From CAXMMR01 sp963692975 (lineage in GTDB: Bacteria; Pseudomonadota; Alphaproteobacteria; Acetobacterales; Acetobacteraceae): 64,000 nt of DNA. The translations under genes and the position numbers were made by a program. A model generated the notes under the pieces. The model did no database searches, was not told where the DNA came from, and worked only from the letters and a program-made list of their open reading frames with translations. The stretch covers positions 281,202 to 345,201 of the forward strand of contig CAXMMR010000010.1 in NCBI GenBank assembly GCA_963692975.2, given 5' to 3'. Below, piece by piece: positions 44,889-55,990 of the stretch (position 1 is its first letter; each line of letters opens with the position of its first letter).

Positions 44889-47120
44889 TTGACGGCCTTC
44901 GATAGCCTCGACGAGAAGGTGCGGCGCTGGATCTGGCAGCAGGGTTGGGAGGGTCTGCGGGACGTCCAGGAACGCTCCATCCCAATCTTGCTCGCGGGCG
45001 AACGCGACCTCGTCATCATGGCGGCTACTGCGGGTGGAAAGACCGAAGCCGCGTTCCTGCCCATCGTATCCAGGCTGGCGCGGGAGCCGCCCGCCGCGGG
45101 TTCTGGATTCCAGGCCATCTACGTCAGTCCGATGAGGGCGCTGATCAACGACCAGTTCGGGCGGATGGAAAGCCTCTGCGGCGAGATGGACGTCCAGGTC
45201 ACCAAGTGGCACGGGGACGTCTCGGAGAGCGTGAAGGCCAAGGCCCGCAAGAACCCGTCCGGCATCGTCCTCATCACACCGGAGTCTCTGGAGGCGCTGC
45301 TCGTCCGCCGCGGCAAGGAGGTCCAGCACCTCTTCCGCGGCCTGCGCTACGTGGTCATCGATGAAATGCACGTCTTCCTTGGCGATCCTCGCGGCAAGCA
45401 GCTCCAATCCGTCCTGCATCGCATCGACGTCGCGGCCGGAGCCAAGCCGGTCCTGGTGGGCCTGTCCGCGACGTTGGCCGACGAGCAGGTCGCGTGCGCG
45501 TTCCTCCGTCCGTTGGAGCCGTCGCGCGTCGATATACTTCCGCCGGGTCCGGGCGGGCCTTCCATTAAGCTCCAGTTGCGCGGCTATGTCCGAGCCGACA
45601 GGTTCAAGCAGGGGCGGCGGTCGAAGGCGGACGACGACAACGCCGAAAGGGTGGATCCGGCGGACACGGCGATCGCGCGACACCTCTTCGAAACCCATCG
45701 CGGACACCGCAGCCTCATCTTCGCTGGTTCCCGCGGCGCCGTGGAGACCATCACCGTGCGGCTATCGGAGATGGGAGAGGCCGAGCGCGTACCCGAGGAG
45801 TTCTTCGCCCATCACGGCAGCCTATCCAGGGAACACCGGGAGCATGCCGAAGGCCGTATGAAGGACAGGAGCCGTCCGGCTTCCATCGTCTGCACGACGA
45901 CCCTGGAGCTCGGGATCGATGTCGGCGAGATCGAGGCGGTATCCCAGCTCGGACCGGGCCATACCGTGTCCGGCATGCGCCAGCGGCTCGGACGTTCCGG
46001 CCGTCGCCCGGGTCAGGCCGCGATCATGCGGGTCTACGTCAAGGAGGCGGAGATCGACGACGCGTCGCACCCGCTGGACGCGCTTCGGATGCAGACGGTC
46101 CAGTCAATCGCGATGCTGAACCTGATGCTCAGGAAATGGAACGAGCCGCCCGAGCCCGGGCGTCTGCACCTGTCCACTTTGCTCCACCAGATCATGGCTC
46201 TTGTAGGCCAGCAGGGGGGCGTGACCGCGGCGGAGGCGTGGGACGTCCTGGTGCGGGGCGGACCCTTCGGCGGCGTGGACGTCGCGTTGTTCAAGCGCCT
46301 GCTGCGGAGGATGGGCGAGCGGGAGGTCGGGTTGCTGGAACAGGCAGAGGACGGAACCCTGATGCCCGGCCCGGAGGGCGAACGTCTCCTGGAAAGCCGG
46401 GACATCTTCTCGGTGTTCCTATCGCCCGAGGAGTACAAGGTCATCGCCGAAGGCGGCCGCGCGATCGGGCAGGTTCCCGGGGCGAACCCGTTCAGTCCGG
46501 GCGGGATGCTCATGCTGGCGGGCCGCCGGTGGCGCATCGTGGAGGTGGATACCCGGCGGCGGGAGCTGTCGGTCCGCCCCGCCAAGGGCGGCAACCCTCC
46601 AATATTCGGCGGGGATCTTCGACCACCCTCGGAGGGGGTGGTCGAAGAGATGCGGCGTGTCTGGGAGGACCTGTCCATCCCGGCCTACCTGGACGAGACA
46701 GCCAAGCGACATCTGGTCGAGGCCCGCACGATGTTCGACCGGCTCGGGTTGCGCGGCTCTTCGGTGGCCAGACACGATGGTCAGCTCCTACTCTTCCCCT
46801 GGGTCGGAGAGCGCAGGCAGCAGGCGCTCGTGCTGGTGTTGATCCAGGCCGAACTGGAGCCCGCTACTCTCGGCATGGCGGTCGGCGTCCCCGTCGCCAA
46901 GGAAGCCGCGCTTGTCGCCGCGCTCTCCGGCATCGCGGACGGTCCTCCTCCCGACGCGACCGCGCTAGCCGCGTTGGTCGAGAACAAGGAGGTCGAGAAG
47001 TTCGATGCCTTCCTCGGAGACGAGCTGCTGACCCTTGCCTGGGCGAAAGACCGCATCGACGCCGACGGCCTTCCCGCCTTGGCGACCGGGCTGCTGGCGT
47101 CGATGGCGGCCGGGAGATAG
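44889..47120 (+). CDS. Lhr-like DEAD/DEAH helicase (BrxHI-like)
   Basis: The 743-residue superfamily 2 helicase has motif I ATAGGKTEAA at residues 46-55, motif II DEMH at 158-161, motif III VGLSATLAD and motif VI QRLGRSGRRPGQ, in the order of Lhr-type enzymes. An additional C-terminal region follows. It is called BrxHI in type 2 BREX. It follows the ATPase gene by 20 nt with a TTG start. No PglX methylase or PglZ protein lies near, so this is not a full BREX system. TerB-helicase-ATPase cassettes have been noted as probable DNA-processing or defence modules. Confidence 0.88.
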   Translation: MTAFDSLDEKVRRWIWQQGWEGLRDVQERSIPILLAGERDLVIMAATAGGKTEAAFLPIVSRLAREPPAAGSGFQAIYVSPMRALINDQFGRMESLCGEMDVQVTKWHGDVSESVKAKARKNPSGIVLITPESLEALLVRRGKEVQHLFRGLRYVVIDEMHVFLGDPRGKQLQSVLHRIDVAAGAKPVLVGLSATLADEQVACAFLRPLEPSRVDILPPGPGGPSIKLQLRGYVRADRFKQGRRSKADDDNAERVDPADTAIARHLFETHRGHRSLIFAGSRGAVETITVRLSEMGEAERVPEEFFAHHGSLSREHREHAEGRMKDRSRPASIVCTTTLELGIDVGEIEAVSQLGPGHTVSGMRQRLGRSGRRPGQAAIMRVYVKEAEIDDASHPLDALRMQTVQSIAMLNLMLRKWNEPPEPGRLHLSTLLHQIMALVGQQGGVTAAEAWDVLVRGGPFGGVDVALFKRLLRRMGEREVGLLEQAEDGTLMPGPEGERLLESRDIFSVFLSPEEYKVIAEGGRAIGQVPGANPFSPGGMLMLAGRRWRIVEVDTRRRELSVRPAKGGNPPIFGGDLRPPSEGVVEEMRRVWEDLSIPAYLDETAKRHLVEARTMFDRLGLRGSSVARHDGQLLLFPWVGERRQQALVLVLIQAELEPATLGMAVGVPVAKEAALVAALSGIADGPPPDATALAALVENKEVEKFDAFLGDELLTLAWAKDRIDADGLPALATGLLASMAAGR

Positions 47121-47175
47121 TCAGAGCCGCTCGGCCCTGTCGATCCCGATGCGTCCCGGGTGGTCGGAGCTCTCC

Positions 47176-47571
47176 ATGGATGACGGTCCAAAGACGCTTC
47201 GCTTGACGTCGGACGATTCGCATCATGGGATCGGCCGTGGAGAAGAGGCAGTGCCGAACGGGCGCCCTCATCTGAAGAGCCTCGTCGCCGAGATGGAGAC
47301 GGTGTTTCGGTCCGGGCTACGCGACCCGGCGACGCTGGCGGGATTGCAGTACGAGCTTGCCAATCACCGGAGCACGGATCGGGCAGCCCGGCCTCTGACG
47401 GAAGTGAGGGCGACATTCAGGCCAGCGCGGGATCGGGAACGACAACGGCGCGGGTTCCTTCCGGTAAGCCACCGGCGCAACTGCCTCTCAAAGGAATGGC
47501 GTTCGCGATGGGCACGCACTCCAGGTATCCGGACGTCTGGCTGCTCGTGGGGGTTCTGCGCCTCGACTTGA
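47176..47571 (+). CDS. Possible small protein or gene remnant downstream of the helicase
   Basis: An ATG at 47176 opens 131 codons beginning MDDGPKTLRLTSDDSHHGIG. The part PHLKSLVAEMETVFRSGLRD and PATLAGLQYELANHRSTDRA looks protein-like and helical. The rest is basic and low in information; an alternative frame near the end (YPDVWLLVGVLRLDLIKQMA) may be the real continuation, implying a frameshift. It may belong to the TerB module as a truncated fourth gene. Family not recognised. Confidence 0.35.
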   Translation: MDDGPKTLRLTSDDSHHGIGRGEEAVPNGRPHLKSLVAEMETVFRSGLRDPATLAGLQYELANHRSTDRAARPLTEVRATFRPARDRERQRRGFLPVSHRRNCLSKEWRSRWARTPGIRTSGCSWGFCAST

Positions 47572-47655
47572 TCAAGCAGATGGCACTTTTCTGACCTGAC
47601 CAACGGTGAGGCTTTTTTACGTGAGAAAAGGCCGGTTGTGACCGCCCGGTTCTCG

Positions 47656-47680
47656 GGAGCGGACAGGCTGCTCCCGGCCA
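47656..47680. repeat. Hairpin-forming repeat, copy 1
   Basis: GGGAGC-GGACAGGCT-GCTCCC forms a 6-bp stem (47656-47676), followed by GGCC. A near copy (GAGCGGACCAGCTGCTCCCGG) lies at 48233-48253. The two flank the gene at 47808-48170. Confidence 0.5.
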
Positions 47681-47807
47681 ACAAACGACCCGGCCACATC
47701 CCCGAAGATGACATTGTAAACTGCAGCGCAAGTTGCGCCAGCTTGGCTCTCGCGGGTTCATCGGCCATCCTGGCTCGCTCCGGAAGAGTGGCTACACGAG
47801 AGGCGTT

Positions 47808-48170
47808 ATGACATCGCAGTCGACCGTGACCCTCTGGAGACCTGTTGGCCCTGAAGAACTAGAGCTGATCCGGCAGAGCGCGATGCGTGCTTTTCCGCCG
47901 AGGCTCCCGGAGCAGCCGATCTTCTACCCGGTCCTATCCGAAGACTACGCCACAAAAATCGCGCGCGATTGGAACGTGCCGCATAGCGGGAGTGGGTATG
48001 TGACTCGCTTCGAGGTCCGACAAGACTTCCTGGACCGCTACAAGGTGCAGGAGGCGGGCGGCCGAACGCACCTCGAGTATTGGATCCCGGCCGAAGAACT
48101 CCATGCCTTTAATGCCGCCATCGTCGGCCAGATCGTGGTGACTGCTGCCTATCCGCTACCGAGCACATGA
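47808..48170 (+). CDS. Conserved hypothetical protein, often annotated ADP-ribosylation/crystallin J1
   Basis: The ATG at 47808 follows GAGAGGCG and gives 120 residues with the conserved blocks LWRPVGPEELELI, FPPRLPEQPIFYPVL, IARDWN, YVTRFEV and EYWIPAEELHAFNAAIVGQI. The family is common in proteobacteria and carries the odd annotation ADP-ribosylation/crystallin J1; no activity is established. The gene appears intact. It lies convergent with dnaE2. Confidence 0.7.
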   Translation: MTSQSTVTLWRPVGPEELELIRQSAMRAFPPRLPEQPIFYPVLSEDYATKIARDWNVPHSGSGYVTRFEVRQDFLDRYKVQEAGGRTHLEYWIPAEELHAFNAAIVGQIVVTAAYPLPST

Positions 48171-48232
48171 AGAACCGCGCGAAACACTGACGAGCGGCTT
48201 TCGACGTCCGCTTATCCGCCGCTTGACCCCGT

Positions 48233-48255
48233 GAGCGGACCAGCTGCTCCCGGCC
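48233..48255. repeat. Hairpin-forming repeat, copy 2, at the dnaE2 3' end
   Basis: GAGCGGACCAGCTGCTCCCGG matches the repeat at 47658-47678 apart from the placement of one base (CCAG-C against C-AGGC). It lies directly after the dnaE2 stop codon on that strand, so it may act in 3' end formation. Confidence 0.5.
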
Positions 48256-48256
48256 A

Positions 48257-51501
<3,245 letters not shown>

Positions 51502-51502
<1 letters not shown>

Positions 51503-51741
51503 CAGTCGGTGTTCGGATGGCGGTGTCCGCTTGTGCTTGGGCTTACGGCGGCCGGTCGGCGCATCAGGACGAAGCCGCACTGCTCCAGGTGCGCGACCAG
51601 GCGTTCCGCGGTGATGCGGGCCATCACGTCATCTGCCTGGTGGACGCGCTTACGACCGGCGAACCGTAGGGCGAACGCGAGGCTCTCCTGCAGGTCGGCC
51701 GAGCTTGCGGGCAGCAGCGCCTTCTTGTCGTCGTCGCTCAT
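51502..51741 (-). CDS. Small protein coupled to dnaE2
   Basis: The 79-residue product begins MSDDDKKALLPASSADLQES and continues LAFALRFAGRKRVHQADDVM, then RITAERLVAHLEQCGFVLMR. It is helical and soluble. I recall similar short proteins before dnaE2 genes in alphaproteobacteria, without known function. Its ATG overlaps the stop of the peptide gene upstream (ATGA), and its TGA overlaps the dnaE2 start (TGATG). This tight coupling suggests a role with the polymerase, where ImuA/ImuB would normally be. Confidence 0.75.
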
Positions 51742-51830
51742 GCCAGGCCGACAAGGCAGCAGACGGCCGCCGCGAGCAGGCAGGTCAGCACGGCGCTGGA
51801 GGCGGCATGTAGAAGTTCGGACGGCATCAT
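51738..51830 (-). CDS. 30-residue hydrophobic SOS leader peptide (small membrane protein)
   Basis: An open frame of 31 codons starts ATGATG at 51830 behind a good ribosome site (AGGGTGG) and ends TGA overlapping the next ATG. The peptide reads MMPSELLHAASSAVLTCLLA then AAVCCLVGLA: a short polar start, then one hydrophobic span with three cysteines. It is the first gene after a perfect LexA box. Size and character resemble SOS-induced membrane peptides such as Caulobacter SidA (cell-division inhibitor) or E. coli TisB (toxin), although I see no sequence homology. A simple translational leader is the alternative. Confidence 0.6.
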   Translation of the reverse strand: MMPSELLHAASSAVLTCLLAAAVCCLVGLA

Positions 51831-51866
51831 GTTCCACCCTATTGTCGGCCAGAGTTCGGCAGGGTA

Positions 51867-51881
51867 GAACGTATAGAGAAC
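51867..51881. promoter_or_regulatory. LexA box of the dnaE2 operon
   Basis: GAAC-GTATAGA-GAAC is a perfect alphaproteobacterial SOS box, 37 nt upstream of the peptide start on the minus strand. On that strand it reads GTTC-TCTATAC-GTTC, with TATACG inside as a possible -10, so LexA binding would cover the promoter. Confidence 0.9.
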
Positions 51882-51936
51882 TTAAACAGGAATGAAAGCC
51901 TATTATTTGACAGCCGTTGCTCCGTCGCCCTGATGA

Positions 51937-52386
51937 CTACGAACGTAACCGTTGCTGAAGTCGTGCCTGTACGGGAGCCGGTATGGTCTTCGTCAGGAAG
52001 AAGCGGCGATGGCCTGTAGGGTAGTCGCCGAGACTCCCGAACACGACGTAACCCTGCCGTTCATAGAAGCCGCGTGCCTGGAAGCTGAAGGTGTCGAGCC
52101 AAGCGCTGCGGCAGCCGCGACGATAGGCTTCCTGTTCCGCCTTGCTCATCAGTTCGCGACCGATACCGCTTCGGCGCAGGTTCTCCGGCACGAACAGCAT
52201 GTCGACGTGTAGGTAGCCCCAGCCGGTGGCACCCCACAGGCCGCCTAGTATCTCCGTCGTGTCCGGATCCGAAAGCGTCAGGACGAGCGGGCGGGAGACG
52301 TCTAGTTCACCGGCGCCCTGAGTGTCGAAGCGGGCCAGTCGGCTGCCGATCGCATCGCGGACGGCTGTCTCGGCGAGATCGCTCAT
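51937..52386 (-). CDS. GNAT-family N-acetyltransferase
   Basis: The acetyl-CoA loop RRSGIGRELMSKAEQEAYRR and the later NTFSFQARGFYERQGYVVFG-like block (here DTFSFQARGFYERQGYVVFG) define the GNAT fold. The length of about 149 residues is normal. The ATG at 52386 fits the family better than the one at 52404. Substrate unknown. It lies right of the dnaE2 LexA box, reading toward it. Confidence 0.88.
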   Translation of the reverse strand: MSDLAETAVRDAIGSRLARFDTQGAGELDVSRPLVLTLSDPDTTEILGGLWGATGWGYLHVDMLFVPENLRRSGIGRELMSKAEQEAYRRGCRSAWLDTFSFQARGFYERQGYVVFGSLGDYPTGHRRFFLTKTIPAPVQARLQQRLRS

Positions 52387-52476
52387 GGCAATAACTGGCA
52401 TCATCGAACGACCTGGTCCGAGTTCTAGTCGGTCTACTGAAGCTTAGGCGCCCTCCGTTTGGCAGAGGATAGTCAC

Positions 52477-52635
52477 ATGAGCACGACACCGGCGCATGAC
52501 TGGATCACGACCAAGCTCGACGAGCTTCTTGCGGAGGCCGATGCAGCCGGTATCAGCCGGGATGTGGCTGTCGCCGTGCTGATAGATATCGTGACCGGTC
52601 CGGGTTACGACGAGGCACCACTCCCTCCCGGATAG
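52477..52635 (+). CDS. Short hypothetical protein, 52 residues
   Basis: An ATG preceded by GGCAGAGGATAG opens 52 codons: MSTTPAHDWITTKLDELLAE, then ADAAGISRDVAVAVLIDIVT, ending GPGYDEAPLPPG. The amphipathic helices and absence of rare codons suggest a real small gene. It is divergent from the GNAT gene. No family recognised. Confidence 0.5.
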   Translation: MSTTPAHDWITTKLDELLAEADAAGISRDVAVAVLIDIVTGPGYDEAPLPPG

Positions 52636-52880
52636 CGGGGTAAGTTATGGGTAGGGGCCGGACGCGACCGCCTGGCGCATCCAAGCGCGTCCGGCAGCTC
52701 GAACATGGCTCAAACCCGCTATGACGGTCGACGAGGTATTCGCCCCGGTCGCGCAGCAGGAGCGTAAAGCGGACCTGCTCCTCCATTGTGTCTACGACAC
52801 TATCATAGTTGGGCGAGGGCTCAGCCGCGTGAGCTGGTCATCGCGGGATGGCTATCTGCATCGCTCGTCGCATCGAGACC

Positions 52881-54263
52881 TCAACGGTTTAGGGAAGCCT
52901 GTCTCGAGACGAACACCACCTCCGGCAGGAACTCGTCGCCTGCAACGCGAAGGGTTTCAGCCTGGCCGTCCTTGCTGATGGTCCGTTCGACGGCCTCGCC
53001 ATAGTTCCTGTAGCCTGAGCTGCGCCGTATGCGACCTTGCGTCGGCGACAACGGTTCAATCTCGTCGGCATCGGTGAACGGCGACGCGTCGTCCGGTGAC
53101 GCGAGCACCACGACATCGCCGAGTGGCACGAGGTCGACCGCGCCCCACACGTTCCACCAGCGTCCCTCCCAGCCCGAGACGGCTTCGCTCGCCCGGCCTG
53201 CACCTGCGAACCGGTTCAGGATGTGGACCACCGTGTCCATCCACGAGGAGGCCGGACCGTCGATGGCGTTCACGATTATTGAAGCGGCAACCCTCCACTC
53301 GGGAACGACGCAGGTCCGGCTCTGGTAACCTTGGAACGACCCGGAGTGCCCAAAGTATTCGTGACCCTCGATGGACCCGCTGGCGAGGCCGAGCCCGTAG
53401 TAGGTCTCCGTCGCCGCAGGCTCCGACCTCCAGTGCCTGCGGGCCATTTCCCTGCGACTGGCGACTGACAAGATGCTGTCCGAACTTGCAGGGTCGAGTT
53501 GTCCGAAGAAGCGCGCCAAGTCACCGGGCGTCGAGACGAAGCCCGTAGCGGCGGAGAGTGCGTCTGTCCGGTCGGTCCCCTCGATGACGAACCTGCCCAT
53601 CGGCAGTCTGCCCGCGTGGCCACTCGCGAAAGCGCCGACCTCCGAGGCTCGGTAATCAGGCACGGTATCGTGTAGCCCGGCCGTCTGGAGGACCTCGCGT
53701 GTTATCCAGGTGTCGAAGCGCTCACCGGTCACCGCCTCGATGGCCAGACCCAAAAGGCCATAGCCGAGGTTGGAGTACTTGTGGCGTTCACCGGGACTCA
53801 GGATGAGCGGCAACGAAAGCTCACCTCGTAGTGTCCGTTCGTCGGGCCACGGCAACAGGCCGTTCCAGTAAGCCTGCTCGGTGCCGTTGCTGGTCAGACC
53901 CGCGGAATGCGAGAGCAACTGCATGAGCGTGGCCTCAGCGAGCGCATCCGGCAGCCCTTTGACATACTGTCCTACCGCGTCGTCGAGCCGGACCCGCCCG
54001 CGCTCACGCAAGAGCATCAAGGCTGCGGCGGTAAACGTCTTGGATTGCGACGCGACACGGAAACGGTTCTGCGGCGTCAGCACCTCGCCGGTCGTCAGGT
54101 TCGCGGCGCCGAACGCGCGCTCTAAAGACGGTGTTCCCTCACAGGCAATGGCAATCGAGCATCCGGGCTGCTCGGACACCCGCATCTGGAACTCCAGCCA
54201 ACTCTCGATGTAACGGACCGCCGCCGGTAGCCAATCGGTCGAGGACGTCTGCTGGATGTTCAT
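52881..54263 (-). CDS. Serine hydrolase, beta-lactamase/class C-like
   Basis: The 460-residue protein has the penicillin-recognising fold: Ser72-x-x-Lys75 in FRVASQSKTF, Tyr163-Ser-Asn165 in HKYSNLGYGL, and HSG in FGHSGSFQGY. The length and extra C-terminal beta domain match esterase/peptidase members (EstB, DD-peptidase-like) more than true AmpC. No signal peptide is evident, so it is probably cytosolic. Substrate unknown; beta-lactam resistance should not be assumed. Confidence 0.87.
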   Translation of the reverse strand: MNIQQTSSTDWLPAAVRYIESWLEFQMRVSEQPGCSIAIACEGTPSLERAFGAANLTTGEVLTPQNRFRVASQSKTFTAAALMLLRERGRVRLDDAVGQYVKGLPDALAEATLMQLLSHSAGLTSNGTEQAYWNGLLPWPDERTLRGELSLPLILSPGERHKYSNLGYGLLGLAIEAVTGERFDTWITREVLQTAGLHDTVPDYRASEVGAFASGHAGRLPMGRFVIEGTDRTDALSAATGFVSTPGDLARFFGQLDPASSDSILSVASRREMARRHWRSEPAATETYYGLGLASGSIEGHEYFGHSGSFQGYQSRTCVVPEWRVAASIIVNAIDGPASSWMDTVVHILNRFAGAGRASEAVSGWEGRWWNVWGAVDLVPLGDVVVLASPDDASPFTDADEIEPLSPTQGRIRRSSGYRNYGEAVERTISKDGQAETLRVAGDEFLPEVVFVSRQASLNR

Positions 54264-54302
54264 CCGTTAATGTCCCCCATCGCACGCCGCTTACCTACAA
54301 GC

Positions 54303-54605
54303 CTATCGGGCCTTCCGGAAAGTCAGATTGTAGCGGACGGCGCCCGTCAGGGAGTGCTCACCTGCACGAAGAGTATCGATACCGTAGAAAGCCATCCGCG
54401 ACGAACCGCCCCACACGACTGCGTCGCCATGTACTAGACGCACGCGCCGTGTCTTCTCGGACCGTGACAGGCCGCCTAAAGGAAGACCGATGGCAACCCG
54501 AGAGAGAGGGATACCATCGGCGCTCATGTCATTCTCGTTGCGATCCTAGTGCAGCGAGAGACGCGCGCCCGGCACATAACGGTTCACGAGGCGGACATCC
54601 GGCAC
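54303..54605 (-). pseudogene. AlkB-type oxidative DNA demethylase, truncated and with an internal stop
   Basis: AlkB repairs methylated bases. Recognisable C-terminal parts are present: LVNRYVPGARLSLH, then an in-frame TAG (54546-54548) where glutamine is expected, then DRNENDMSADGIPLSRVAIG and GDAVVWGGSSRMAFYG with SLTGAVRYNLTFRKAR. The N-terminal half is absent, and the iron-ligand region H-x-D is split by the stop (H*D). A small deletion also removes part of the SLGLP-FLFGG stretch. The gene is dead, though its similarity is still high. Confidence 0.75.
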
Positions 54606-55187
54606 GAGCAGGGCTTGAAGCAGTAAGGCGGCTTGAGGGCCGACCTCCAGAAACGGCTCCCTGACGGTAAAACCGGTCACCTGTGGATGCCGCATCATTT
54701 CGTGCCTCTTGCCCGCCATCGGGCCTCCAAGACGCTTTTCTGACATTCAAGCCTCCCTGACGTGCCCGTTGCACGAATGATGCGGTAGAAATCGGCAAGT
54801 CCGGACTTCGAGGGACCTTGGTGTGTAGCCTGCCGCGTCCCCGTCGCCGACGCGACATCCAGTTGGCAGGTGCACGCTAGCGGCTGCGATGGAGGCACGA
54901 CCGACAGGTTCCCGACGTGCATAGCTCATTCGGAAGATGACGGTGGCACAGGCTGACACGGCCGCAGGCTGCATGACGGAAGGCAGCAGACACCCGCTTG
55001 GTGCAACAGCACCGTGTGCTTTCAGGTCTGGTCCTACGGTCCCGACGCGCCAGTTTCGTTTGCATTGACGAGCAACCCGCGCTCGACCGTTCTCGGTCAA
55101 GTTGACGGTGCGGTTTCCGTCACGGGAGACGGCTGCCGAGGTGCACCCGGTCGATGCATGGTTTTCCGGTGCTCGTGCACCCTGACG
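54606..55187. other. Non-coding stretch between the AlkB remnant and the HAD gene
   Basis: No gene is supported. It may include unrecognisable remains of the AlkB N-terminal part and deletion debris. Minus-strand frames of about 75-117 codons have Arg/Cys-rich translations with no plausible start. Confidence 0.45.
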
Positions 55188-55874
55188 CTACAACGCCGCC
55201 AGCGCCCGGGCCGCCGCCGCAAGGCATGATGCTTGGAGGTCCGGTGCCCGCATCATGGCGGCGAACGGTCGGTCAGCCGCGACGTAAGCGCCGATGCAGC
55301 CTGCCGCCTTGGCGCCGTTGATGTCCCAGGAATGCACCGCAACCAGCGCCATCCGGGGCAGCGGCACCCGGCATAGCCGCGCAGCGTGGGCGTAGACCTC
55401 GCGACGTGGCTTGAACAATCTTACCTCGTCCACGGACACGACCCGCTCGACTAGCCGGTCCAGTCCCGATTGTTGCAACAGGTGCCTGGTGCTCGTTTCG
55501 CTGCCGTTGGTGAGCAGGATCGCGCGCATCCGGGCGTGTGCCACAAGCTCCAAAGCCTCTCTCGCGTCTCGGCGCGCGGGCAAATAGCGGAACTGCGCCA
55601 GCAAGGCCCGCCGCGCCGCGCGAGGCGGTGCAAGGTCCTGCTCGCCTAGCACCTGATCCAGCGCGCCCTCCATCACCGTGGCAAACGGCTTGAAGTCGCC
55701 GGAAGCGGTCAAAGCGAGGGCGTCGCGCACCGCCGTGGCATACCAGCTCTCCAGACCGGCCGAGGGCAGACCGAGCGCCATCAGTGAGGAGCGCATCGGT
55801 TCCAGTGGGAACATCGTCCCGATGGCATCGAACGCGACAACCTTGGGCCGCTTGGGCTTGCTCCAGCCGAACAT
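55188..55874 (-). CDS. HAD-superfamily hydrolase, haloacid dehalogenase type II
   Basis: The protein has the HAD motif I VVAFDAIGTMFPLE (nucleophile Asp near residue 15), motif II ILLTNGSE and motif III-IV with LFKPRREVYAHAA and VHSWDINGAKAAG. This is the L-2-haloacid dehalogenase-like layout of about 230 residues. Natural substrate unknown; phosphatase activity is equally possible. It follows arsB by 116 nt on the same strand, probably outside that operon's core. Confidence 0.85.
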   Translation of the reverse strand: MFGWSKPKRPKVVAFDAIGTMFPLEPMRSSLMALGLPSAGLESWYATAVRDALALTASGDFKPFATVMEGALDQVLGEQDLAPPRAARRALLAQFRYLPARRDAREALELVAHARMRAILLTNGSETSTRHLLQQSGLDRLVERVVSVDEVRLFKPRREVYAHAARLCRVPLPRMALVAVHSWDINGAKAAGCIGAYVAADRPFAAMMRAPDLQASCLAAAARALAAL

Positions 55875-55990
55875 CGCTCATCTCCCCGAACTGAGTTGCG
55901 CCTACAAACTATCCGGCGAAAGCTCGCCGAGCCGCCGCTACTGCCTGTGAGTGGAACAGCGGCGCTGGCTGTAGCCGGTCGCTTCCCCGC

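Larger units (their letters stand above)
47121..47807. other. Stretch downstream of the helicase with one doubtful frame
   Basis: Besides the doubtful frame at 47176-47571 and a hairpin at 47656-47676, I see nothing established. The final 230 bases before the next gene contain no consensus promoter. Confidence 0.4.

Noticed and set aside
43069..44985. Minus-strand open frame of 638 codons across the ATPase gene
   Set aside because: It is antisense to the BrxD-like gene, whose Walker motifs are intact; the translation is Arg/Gly/Val-rich noise.
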